Below are positions 1-6,684 of a DNA stretch of 12,955 bases, piece after piece. Location of the stretch: the NCBI GenBank assembly GCA_947304065.1, contig CAMZAI010000061.1, positions 1 through 12,955 on the forward strand, written 5' to 3'. The notes under the pieces are model-generated. The model saw only the letters and a program-made list of their open reading frames with translations. It made no database searches and had not been told where the DNA came from. Positions within the stretch are counted from its first letter, which is position 1; the number at the start of each line of letters is the position of its first letter. The translations under genes were made by a program, and so were the position numbers. The DNA comes from an uncultured Clostridia bacterium (GTDB lineage Bacteria; Bacillota; Clostridia; Lachnospirales; Lachnospiraceae).

Positions 1-1134
1 AATTCATACATGCTGGTCGGCGCGGGGACCGTGCGGGCCGGGATCGCGGGCTATAAGAAGCTGAGACTCGATGATGAGGACTTTGCGGCAATTCATAAAA
101 CGCTCGAAGCGGCTCTCGCTGAAGGCGCGCTGGGCGTGAGCCTCGGCTTAGGTTACGCGCCGGAGTGCTTTTATACCACGGAAGAGCTGATACGCGCGTT
201 AAGGCCGCTGGAGAACGGCGATATTCCCTTTACCGTGCACATGAGGCAGGAAGGAAGCGGCGTTGTCGAGAGTGTAAAAGAGATGATAGAGGTCGGAAAG
301 GCGCTCAAGTGTCCCGTGCATATCAGCCATCTGAAGGCCATGGGAAGGCCCAACTGGCAGAAGAAGATACCCGAAGCGCTGCGCCTGATGGAAAAGGCAC
401 GTGCGGACGGTCTGGATATCAGCTGCGACGTTTATCCCTATACCGCGGGTTCGACACAGCTGATGCACATATTGCCGCAGGATATGCTCGAAGGCGGAAC
501 GGAAGCGGTGATTGAGAGGCTGAAAGACAGATCGGTGCGCGCTCGTCTCCTGGAGCGTATAGAAGAGAGAACACACGGTCCCGCATTTGACAATATCGCG
601 AAGCTTGCGGGCTGGGACGGTATCTATGTCACATCGGTACAGACCGAAAGGAACAAAGAACTGCAGGGAAAGAGCATCGCAGAGATTGCTTCGTTAAGGG
701 GCGTCAGCGAGCTCGACGCATGCTGCGACCTGCTCATAGAAGAGGACGGAATGGTCACGATGATAGATTTCATGGCCTGCGAGGAGGATATTGAGACAAT
801 TCTCCGGGATCCGTTCAGCAGCCTGATCTCGGATTCGACCTATCCGACCGAAGGAATGAGGCACCCGAGAGTCTATGGGACTTTTACCCGTATGATCGAG
901 CATTTCGTGCTTGAAAAGCGGGCGCTGAGCCTTGAAGCGGCTGTAAGCCGTATGACCTTCAGACCGGCGACGGCGCTGAGACTGCGCGGCAAGGGCCTGA
1001 TAAAGGAAGGATACGATGCGGATATCTGCATCTTTAAGCCCGAAGAACTGCACGAGAACGCTACATACACAAATCCCTGCCGGGTCTCGACAGGGATGAA
1101 ATACGTGATAGTGGGCGGTAAGATCGTGAGGTAG
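1..1134 (+). CDS. D-aminoacylase / N-acyl-D-amino-acid deacylase family amidohydrolase, 5'-truncated
   Basis: The frame is open from base 1, so the gene begins outside the window. 377 residues are visible, and family members are about 480-530 aa, so roughly the first 100-150 residues are missing, including the N-terminal metal-binding motif. The family is zinc amidohydrolases that remove the acyl group from N-acyl-D-amino acids in the cytoplasm, giving a free D-amino acid. Visible family marks in order are NSYMLVGAGTVRAG at the edge (D-aminoacylases have a comparable NxxxLVGHGTxR), HISHLKAMG (319-345) with the metal-ligand histidine region, DVYPYTAGST (427-456), and LISDS with the conserved Asp at 832-834 followed by RHPRVYGTF (859-885). 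The C-terminus returns to the small beta domain (GLIKEGYDADICIF, then GGKIVR), as expected for amidohydrolases. The stop TAG lies 2 nt from the stop of the convergent CDF gene. Family assignment is firm, but the exact acyl-amino-acid substrate is not visible. A related dihydroorotase-like or dipeptidase role is less likely. Confidence 0.88.
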   Translation, partial: NSYMLVGAGTVRAGIAGYKKLRLDDEDFAAIHKTLEAALAEGALGVSLGLGYAPECFYTTEELIRALRPLENGDIPFTVHMRQEGSGVVESVKEMIEVGKALKCPVHISHLKAMGRPNWQKKIPEALRLMEKARADGLDISCDVYPYTAGSTQLMHILPQDMLEGGTEAVIERLKDRSVRARLLERIEERTHGPAFDNIAKLAGWDGIYVTSVQTERNKELQGKSIAEIASLRGVSELDACCDLLIEEDGMVTMIDFMACEEDIETILRDPFSSLISDSTYPTEGMRHPRVYGTFTRMIEHFVLEKRALSLEAAVSRMTFRPATALRLRGKGLIKEGYDADICIFKPEELHENATYTNPCRVSTGMKYVIVGGKIVR

Positions 1135-1136
1135 AT

Positions 1137-2315
1137 CTATCCGCGGTCAATTGTTATAACAGCGAAATAACGGCGTCCGAGCTCGGATCTGATGAGCGCG
1201 GATGCCTTTTCTTTTATCTGCGACTCGTCGAGAGTGCAGGAGAAAGGCACCGCCATGTCAAAGACAAGGTTGGTATGGGTGTCGCCGAATACAACCCTGA
1301 AATCATGCACGGTGATATCGGGATGGATACGCGCGGCGAGTGCTATAGTCTTTTCCTTAAGCTCCTTCACGCGCGGATCGTTTATCTGAACGGGATCCAT
1401 GTGGATCGTAGCGGTACAGTTCAGCTCATCGGCCAGCTTTTTCTCAAGATTGTCGATGACGTCATGGGCCTGCAGCATGTCGATATCCGAGGGCACCTCG
1501 GCGTGCAGCGAGATTATACGCCTGCCGGGACCGTAATCGTGGATCATGAGGTCATGGATGCCGACGACTCTTTCATCGAAACCTACCACTATATCTTTTA
1601 TATGCTCAATGAATTCGGGCTCGGGAGGCATGCCCAGAAGCGGATCTATGGCCTCTTTGCCCGAGGAATAGCCGGAATACAGGATAAAGAGCGAAACGAG
1701 CACGCCGCACGGGCCGTCCGCGTGAAGTCCGGTAAAATGCGAGACGATCGTACCGATGAGTACTGCGCCGGTGGCGAGGCAGTCGCACAGAGAATCCTTC
1801 GCTACCGCGAAAAGAGCGGTAGAATCGATCTTCTTGCCGTAATGCCTGTTATAGTAAGCCATGTAGAACTTGACAAGTATCGATGCGGGAAGGATGATCA
1901 GGGCCGCCGGTTCGAGACCGGTCTCGGAAGGGTTGATGATCCTCTCGACCGATTCCTTTAAGAGCTCGAAACCCATCACCATGATGACGGCAGAGACCAG
2001 AAGAGCCGAGATGTATTCGAAGCGGCCGTGGCCGTAAGGATGCTCGCTGTCGGCCTTTCTGCCCGCAAGCTTAAACCCGAGCAGAGTGACTACGGACGAA
2101 CCCGCGTCCGAGAGGTTGTTGACCGCGTCGGCAACTATCGAGACGGATGCGCTGATGATACCCGCGAAGAGCTTGGCGCCGAAGAGCAGGATATTCAGAA
2201 TGATCCCCGATATGCCGCAGACGATGCCGTATACGCCGCGGTCCTCTGCAGAAACAGTGTCAGCGCCGGACTTGCATGTTTTTCCGTAAAAAAGCCTGTA
2301 TATTATCTCAGGCAT
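1137..2315 (-). CDS. Cation diffusion facilitator (CDF) transporter, predicted Mn2+ type
   Basis: This is an inner-membrane metal/H+ antiporter of 392 aa that exports divalent metal. An N-terminal tail (1-28) precedes about six membrane helices (30-220), with the HPYGHGRFEY loop at 92-101. In the four-residue metal site, helix 2 has N66/D70 (AVNNLSD) and helix 5 has D174/D178 (KDSLCD). Zn-CDFs carry DxxxD or HxxxD plus HxxxD, whereas NxxxD/DxxxD is known from the manganese clade, so Mn2+ is the inferred substrate. The cytosolic part appears to hold two similar ferredoxin-like domains, one around 235-310 (IHDLMIHDYG to TIHMDPV) and one around 335-392 (VHDFRVVFGD to AVITIDR). I chose ATG at 2315: AGAGGTGA (2321-2328) sits 5 nt upstream, and an in-frame GTG at 2324 is part of that ribosome site. 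The gene is divergent from a small membrane peptide gene and convergent with the deacylase gene. Confidence 0.9.
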   Translation of the reverse strand: MPEIIYRLFYGKTCKSGADTVSAEDRGVYGIVCGISGIILNILLFGAKLFAGIISASVSIVADAVNNLSDAGSSVVTLLGFKLAGRKADSEHPYGHGRFEYISALLVSAVIMVMGFELLKESVERIINPSETGLEPAALIILPASILVKFYMAYYNRHYGKKIDSTALFAVAKDSLCDCLATGAVLIGTIVSHFTGLHADGPCGVLVSLFILYSGYSSGKEAIDPLLGMPPEPEFIEHIKDIVVGFDERVVGIHDLMIHDYGPGRRIISLHAEVPSDIDMLQAHDVIDNLEKKLADELNCTATIHMDPVQINDPRVKELKEKTIALAARIHPDITVHDFRVVFGDTHTNLVFDMAVPFSCTLDESQIKEKASALIRSELGRRYFAVITIDRG

Positions 2316-2356
2316 GAAAATCACCTCTTTAAAGTACGTTTTATCGGACTTGTAAT

Positions 2357-2365
2357 ATTATAACA
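2357..2365 (-). promoter_or_regulatory. Extended -10 promoter for the CDF gene
   Basis: Read on the minus strand this is TGTTATAAT, a consensus -10 box with the extended TG. Transcription would start near 2350, leaving a leader of about 35 nt before ATG 2315. No good -35 box is seen at 16-18 nt, which is tolerable for an extended -10 promoter. The AT-rich stretch also reads TATAAC on the plus strand (2359-2364), so it could serve the divergent 55-codon gene as well. Confidence 0.5.
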
Positions 2366-2438
2366 TGTAACCGTAGCAAGCAGGAAGGCGGTACTTCGGA
2401 TCCGCCGCAGAAGCGAAAGAAAAGCTTGGGAGGTTGCC

Positions 2439-2606
2439 ATGAAGCTTACGTTATATAAAATCTTAAGAGTAGTCAAAGTGTTCGAAGCAATCATGAAATA
2501 CGCGCTCGTAGCGTGCTGGGCGGTCTGCCTTCTTTCGGGCGGCGTGATCGCCATTTCGGCGGCCGTACTCGGTATACTCGTATGCGCGGTGACCTGTATC
2601 GTATGA
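2439..2606 (+). CDS. Small hydrophobic membrane peptide, 55 aa, unknown function
   Basis: This is a short unrecognised gene. A strong ribosome site GGGAGG (2428-2433) lies 5 nt before ATG 2439, and the frame ends at TGA 2604-2606. The product starts with a basic amphipathic stretch (MKLTLYKILRVVKVFEAIMK, 1-20), followed by about 35 mostly hydrophobic residues with four cysteines (C26, C30, C49, C53) and a central SGG. It would form one long or two short membrane helices. The gene sits alone between the divergent CDF gene and the convergent antiporter gene. It could be a small membrane-embedded regulator or a chance reading frame; the good ribosome site and the peptide's membrane-protein-like character favour a real gene. 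No function is claimed. The minus-strand frame over this stretch lacks any ribosome site and looks like noise. Confidence 0.6.
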   Translation: MKLTLYKILRVVKVFEAIMKYALVACWAVCLLSGGVIAISAAVLGILVCAVTCIV

Positions 2607-2669
2607 ACCTGCAGGCACAGGCATAGGGCAGAATTGCCGAAGGAGACGCTCACATTAGAGCCGCACGGT

Positions 2670-4595
2670 TTACATGATCAGTCCGGCACCGACATAGCAC
2701 AGCGTGGTGATCACGGTGATGGCTGCGCTGTAAGAGATCCTGACCTTGCGTGCGGCGAGCGGATTGATGCCGACCGCGGTACCGATGTTCAGGGCTTCTG
2801 CAGTGAACGCGCAGTTCTTTTCACCGGCGATGCCTGCGCCTGCGATGGCGCCGACGAAGAGCAGCGGATTGAGGCCGAGCGTCTTCGTAAGTCCGAGCAC
2901 CACGGGGAATGTGATCGCGTACATTGCCCATGATGAACCGAGGAGCATGGTGAGCAGCATCGCGAGCACGAATGTGGCTGCGGGGAGCAGGAACAGATAT
3001 TTATCTATGATCTCTATGGCTTCCGCGAGATATTCATGAAGCCCGAGCGTGTCGAGCATCGAAGAGAAGCACATGGTGAGCAGGTACAGGATGATCGGCA
3101 GCGTAACGTTCGAGATACCGTCCACGAGACGCTCCATGAACTGCTCGGGTGACATGATCTCCCTGAAACAGTACAAAAGGAACATGAACGCGAGCGTAAC
3201 CATGAGTCCGACGGCACTGTCGACGACGAAGCTTTTAGTCACGAAGCTGCGGACCGCAAGTGAGCTGACGGCGAGCACGCCGATCGGGATCATGACGTTC
3301 GTGATCTTGCCCCAGACTTCGGTCTCATGAATGCTCAGATACTTTTCCGAACCGGCGGGCCAGAGCGCGCCGGTCTCTTTGTATCTTTCATCGGCGGCTT
3401 TGAGCTGGCGCGTCCTCGGGAGCTTTCCGAAAGCGAAGAGCACCATCGCGATGACCGTGATTATCGAGAAGAAGTTAAAGGGTATCGACTTGCAGAAAAT
3501 GCCCAGCGCATCGGTCTTGACCGTGGCCGAGAGCGTACCTATAACGAATATCGCCCACAGCGACAGCGGGAAGAACGAACTGAGTACCGTGGGAAGCATG
3601 CTGTAGAACAGCGCGAGCTTTTCACGGACCACGCCTTTTTCCTTCGCAGGGGTATAAGCCGCGTACGAAGCGCATAGCATATTGAGACCGTCATCGATCG
3701 ATGTGGCGGTCATTATTCCGAGTGAGGATAAAAAGATGCCTTTGGGAGTCTTGCCGGTTTTTGCGGCAGATTTTTCGAATGCGGTGACTCCGCCCGAATG
3801 CACGATCAGATTGACCATCGCGCCCATCAGCGCCATGACGAGGACCGTGAACACATTGTCCGAAGCGCCCATCGTGTCCATAAGCGCGTCTGCAAAGCCC
3901 GGGAACAGACCGGACCGGTACACGAGTATCGCGGCCAGGATACAGGATGTGATCAGTGATTCGACGGTTCTTTTGGTAACGAATACGTAGATCAGCATGA
4001 AAGCGATCGGGATCACGAACACCGGGAAATCGGTGTCGGCCGGGATCAGCAGGGATGAGAGTATATAGATGAGCAGCAGTCCGCCGTAATTTATGAGCAG
4101 CTGCCTGTGTGAAAGCGGTACCGTATTCGAAGGGTGAGTCAGTACGCCCTTGCGCATGCCGGAAAGAGCGAGTATCTGGGAATGTTTGTTGGAAAGCTGG
4201 CCGTATACGCGCTTCATGAACTCGCCGTAGATGTCGGGATGTTTCTGGAGGAAGCCGAGCAGGTCCTCGCTCTCCATTTTGAACACGACCGTGCGGCCGA
4301 GAGCGCGCACGGTGGAAAGGCGCTTCTGGCCCGAGAGTACGCCGTATTCGCCGAAATACTGACCGATATGAAGTATGTTGAGCTGTTCGCCTTCGCGTCC
4401 GAGCACGACCGCGGTACCCGACTCGATAAAGTACATGCCGTCAGGGTCCCCGTCTATCGTCACGATGTCATGTCCGTGCTCAAAGACCATCTTTTTAAGC
4501 TTGCCTTTGATCTCGGCAAGCTCTTTTTTACCTTCTTCGTCAGGCGTCAGTCCGAAGAATTCCCCTATATATTTTTCGCTGATCCGTTCCGCCAT
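2670..4595 (-). CDS. Cyclic-nucleotide-binding domain fused to NhaC-type Na+/H+ antiporter
   Basis: This is a 641-aa inner-membrane protein. Residues about 30-150 form a cNMP-binding domain. Its phosphate-binding cassette (FGEYGVLSGQKRLSTVRA, 81-98) keeps the Glu (E83) and Arg (R92) that contact the cyclic phosphate and ribose in CRP and PKA. Residues about 165-641 are a polytopic NhaC-family antiporter of some 11-12 helices, with the marker TSIDDGLNML (298-307), GSSWAMYAITFPVVLGL near 553-569, and a glycine-rich GAIAGAGIAGEKN stretch (582-594). NhaC proteins exchange Na+ for H+, or in relatives solutes such as malate/lactate, so the ion here is inferred. The nucleotide domain probably gates transport from the cytosol. 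I chose ATG at 4595: GGGGAA (4605-4610) lies 9 nt upstream. An in-frame TTG at 4622 has no ribosome site ahead of it. Neither a cyclase nor a cAMP-type regulator is adjacent, so the ligand is unknown. Confidence 0.85.
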   Translation of the reverse strand: MAERISEKYIGEFFGLTPDEEGKKELAEIKGKLKKMVFEHGHDIVTIDGDPDGMYFIESGTAVVLGREGEQLNILHIGQYFGEYGVLSGQKRLSTVRALGRTVVFKMESEDLLGFLQKHPDIYGEFMKRVYGQLSNKHSQILALSGMRKGVLTHPSNTVPLSHRQLLINYGGLLLIYILSSLLIPADTDFPVFVIPIAFMLIYVFVTKRTVESLITSCILAAILVYRSGLFPGFADALMDTMGASDNVFTVLVMALMGAMVNLIVHSGGVTAFEKSAAKTGKTPKGIFLSSLGIMTATSIDDGLNMLCASYAAYTPAKEKGVVREKLALFYSMLPTVLSSFFPLSLWAIFVIGTLSATVKTDALGIFCKSIPFNFFSIITVIAMVLFAFGKLPRTRQLKAADERYKETGALWPAGSEKYLSIHETEVWGKITNVMIPIGVLAVSSLAVRSFVTKSFVVDSAVGLMVTLAFMFLLYCFREIMSPEQFMERLVDGISNVTLPIILYLLTMCFSSMLDTLGLHEYLAEAIEIIDKYLFLLPAATFVLAMLLTMLLGSSWAMYAITFPVVLGLTKTLGLNPLLFVGAIAGAGIAGEKNCAFTAEALNIGTAVGINPLAARKVRISYSAAITVITTLCYVGAGLIM

Positions 4596-4793
4596 AAAAT
4601 CATGTTCCCCTTCCCCATGCAAATAATACTAGCATATCCGCGCGTTTTTATAAAGCGCTTTGCATTCCTTTCTTACATTTTTGTAAGTTTTTCGTAAGGC
4701 AAATCGATGGATTGGTTTTCCCGGGGGAGGTATGATAGAGCCATCAGATGAAGCAAAGCATTTGTAAATAAAAACAAAAGTGAGGATAAAAAG
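4596..4793. promoter_or_regulatory. Divergent intergenic region with palindromes and weak promoters
   Basis: The 198-nt gap holds the start signals of two divergent genes. There is a 10-bp perfect palindrome AAAGCGCTTT (4652-4661) and a 6-bp inverted repeat CTTACA/TGTAAG with loop TTTT (4672-4687), followed on the plus strand by five T residues. Plus-strand promoter candidate: TGGATT (4708-4713), 17 nt, TATGAT (4731-4736). For the antiporter gene only a poor minus-strand TTTATA, 17 nt, TAGTAT match is seen. The palindromes lie upstream of both candidate start points and may be operator sites, but this is weak evidence. Confidence 0.3.
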
Positions 4794-5000
4794 ATGAAGA
4801 AATTTTTTAAGGTGATCAGCGGAAAGAAAGCATGGTATGTAGTATTGATCCTGCAGGTGATCGCAACCGTTCTTGAGATCGTTACCGCGATCAGGACGGA
4901 AGGCTACAGGATCGATTACTACGGCATGGGACTTGTATGGGTATGCCTTGCTTGCTGGGCCGTGTCCATTGAGAACAGGGAAAAGAAGTCGGCATCTTAA
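4794..5000 (+). CDS. Small two-helix membrane protein, 68 aa, unknown function
   Basis: This is an unrecognised gene with a clear start: GAGGA (4782-4786) lies 7 nt before ATG. The product has a basic N-terminus (MKKFFKVISGKK), a first membrane helix around 14-33, a short polar turn with Arg, Glu and Asp (34-41), a second helix around 42-59 rich in Trp and Cys, and a charged tail (ENREKKSAS). By the positive-inside rule both ends probably face the cytosol. Its TAA (4998-5000) overlaps the stop of the convergent TPR-GGDEF gene by two bases, sharing the sequence TTAA. It may be a small stress or regulatory membrane protein, but nothing in the sequence names a function. Confidence 0.72.
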   Translation: MKKFFKVISGKKAWYVVLILQVIATVLEIVTAIRTEGYRIDYYGMGLVWVCLACWAVSIENREKKSAS

Positions 5001-6622
5001 AACTCGATCTTAACAAACGGATCGTCCTCGCCGGTCACGCTGGTGCGGCCGTATTCGAGGAAGTGAATGCAATTCTTTCCGGCTTTTTTGGAATAGTAGA
5101 CCGCTTTGTCGGCGTAATTCGCGATCTGGATGATCGTGTCCGTTTTTTCGGTGACGGCGACATTCACTATTCCGACGGAGAGTGTTACGCGTTTGCCGTT
5201 CGGATTCTTTTTGTTGGGGATATCCGCCTTGCGGATCCTGTCGCAGATCCTGCGCGCGATGTCAGCCACGGCTTCGTCTTCAAGCCCGCAGGTGACGCCC
5301 AGGAACTCATCCCCGCCGTAACGGGCAAAGCGGATGATATCGGTCTCTTCGGCCTGACAGGCGCGGGCCACTTCTTTGATGATCTCGTCGCCTTTTGCGT
5401 GACCGTAGGTATCGTTGCATTTCTTAAAGAAATCGATATCGATGAAGATAACGCCGATCTTTTCTTTCTTTTTGGCGGCAGTCTCAATAAATTCGTCGCC
5501 GATCCTGAGCATGGCCGCATGGTTCAGCAGTCCGGTCATGTGATCTCTGTCGGCGCGCTCCTCACTTTCGAGGATCAGCTTATTGAGCTTGCTTATTGAA
5601 GCGTCGGCGTCCTTGAGACTCTTGTGGATGTTCAGCTGGACCTGCTTCAATTCGCGGGTGCGGGTCTCGTAAAGCTTGGCGAGCCGCTCATAGTACTCAA
5701 CCGCGCGTTCCGTATCGCCGACGGCTCTGTAATAGTCGGCCAGCGTACCGGTCACGGTGAGCTGTACCATCGTATGGCTGTTGTTTTTGCCGTATTCCGT
5801 GAGAAGCTCCACAGCCTTGCAGGCACGTTCCCTGTCGCCGTTTTTCAGCAGGAGACGGGTCAGATCCCTGAATATCTCGATATCGGAATATGTATCGGGT
5901 GCTCCTTCGGCCAGTTTCATCGCTGTGTCGAAGTTTTTGTTTCCCTGTTTGATGTCGCCGAGATTGTAATTTGCGGCGGCATATTTTAAGCGGTAATCGC
6001 AGATATATGAAATGACGGTTACTTTTTCTGACAGTGCCTGCGCGTCTTTAAGGATCGTTTCGGCTTTTTGGTATTCACCGAGGTGCATGTAGCTCTCGGC
6101 CAGATTGGTATAGTATACCAGCAGCTCCGGTGACCGGTCGGGAGACTCCTTTTCGGAGAGCTTCAGGCATTCTGAAAGATAGCGGATGCCGGACCTGTAG
6201 TCGCCCATCAGGTTGCTCACCCCGGCGAGATTGTTCAGTACTGCCAGTCTGCTGGTGCCGCCCATCCTGTGCTTTTTGATGATCGAGTACGCTTTGTCGT
6301 AGTTGGCGAGGGCCAGCTGATAGTTTTCCTGATTGTAATATGCCGCGCCCAGCGTGATATAGGCGTCGGCGATCATCTCGAAGTCGCCGGTGCCTTCGAA
6401 AACGGCCAGTGACTTGACCGAGTTTATGAGCATCTTGTCTTTGCTGCCGAGCATGTTGTAGGCAACGGCGAGCATGTGGAACACGAATCCGATGTAATAG
6501 AGATCGGCGGACTCCTGTGCCTGCTTCAGCAGCTTTTTATATTCTTTGATCTGTTTTTCGGGATCGTTGATGTACTCCGTATAAACCTTAATGACTCGTG
6601 CGCGGGTCTGTTTTTTTGTCAT
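4997..6622 (-). CDS. TPR-repeat diguanylate cyclase (GGDEF), cytosolic
   Basis: This 541-aa protein is predicted to make cyclic di-GMP from two GTP. Residues about 30-325 are helical repeats of TPR type (for example 84-117 AYITLGAAYYNQENYQLALA, and further units near 127, 170, 210 and 292), which usually bind a protein or peptide partner. A coiled-coil linker (about 325-357) leads into the GGDEF domain (about 360-525), with MTGLLNHAAM, the metal and substrate stretch IFIDIDFFKKCND (392-404) and the signature RYGGDEF (434-440), so the active site looks intact. The inhibitory RxxD I-site expected at 427-430 reads TDII, so product feedback through that site is probably absent. There is no membrane helix or signal peptide. 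CAGGAG (6631-6636) sits 8 nt before the ATG. The gene lies 62 nt downstream of malQ on the same strand and may be partly co-transcribed with it. Confidence 0.92.
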   Translation of the reverse strand: MTKKQTRARVIKVYTEYINDPEKQIKEYKKLLKQAQESADLYYIGFVFHMLAVAYNMLGSKDKMLINSVKSLAVFEGTGDFEMIADAYITLGAAYYNQENYQLALANYDKAYSIIKKHRMGGTSRLAVLNNLAGVSNLMGDYRSGIRYLSECLKLSEKESPDRSPELLVYYTNLAESYMHLGEYQKAETILKDAQALSEKVTVISYICDYRLKYAAANYNLGDIKQGNKNFDTAMKLAEGAPDTYSDIEIFRDLTRLLLKNGDRERACKAVELLTEYGKNNSHTMVQLTVTGTLADYYRAVGDTERAVEYYERLAKLYETRTRELKQVQLNIHKSLKDADASISKLNKLILESEERADRDHMTGLLNHAAMLRIGDEFIETAAKKKEKIGVIFIDIDFFKKCNDTYGHAKGDEIIKEVARACQAEETDIIRFARYGGDEFLGVTCGLEDEAVADIARRICDRIRKADIPNKKNPNGKRVTLSVGIVNVAVTEKTDTIIQIANYADKAVYYSKKAGKNCIHFLEYGRTSVTGEDDPFVKIEF

Positions 6623-6655
6623 ACAAAATACTCCTGAATAAAAGTTTATATGAAA

Positions 6656-6677
6656 GGGGCCGCATGATCGCGGTCCC
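6656..6677 (-). terminator. Weak terminator-like hairpin after malQ
   Basis: On the minus strand GGGACCGC, loop GATCAT and GCGGCCCC form an 8-bp stem with one A-C mismatch. It begins 8 nt past the malQ stop codon and is followed by TTTCATATAAACTTTT, a broken U-tract. It could attenuate rather than stop read-through into the TPR-GGDEF gene. Confidence 0.42.
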
Positions 6678-6684
6678 TGATAAA

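Noticed and set aside
1275..1961. 228-codon plus-strand frame opposite the CDF gene
   Set aside because: Shadow of a clearly conserved minus-strand gene; no ribosome site and unfamiliar composition.
2316..2324. Upstream GTG (2324) as start of the CDF gene
   Set aside because: The GTG lies inside the ribosome site AGAGGTGA; ATG 2315 has ideal 5-nt spacing.
2321..2653. 110-codon minus-strand frame over the 55-aa gene
   Set aside because: No ribosome site and no recognisable fold; it would overlap the CDF start region.
4596..4622. Upstream TTG (4622) as start of the antiporter gene
   Set aside because: No ribosome site precedes it, while ATG 4595 has GGGGAA at 9 nt. An ATG at 4618 is out of frame.
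4672..4692. Hairpin CTTACA/TGTAAG plus T-run as a terminator
   Set aside because: No plus-strand gene ends before it, and the 6-bp AT-rich stem is weak.
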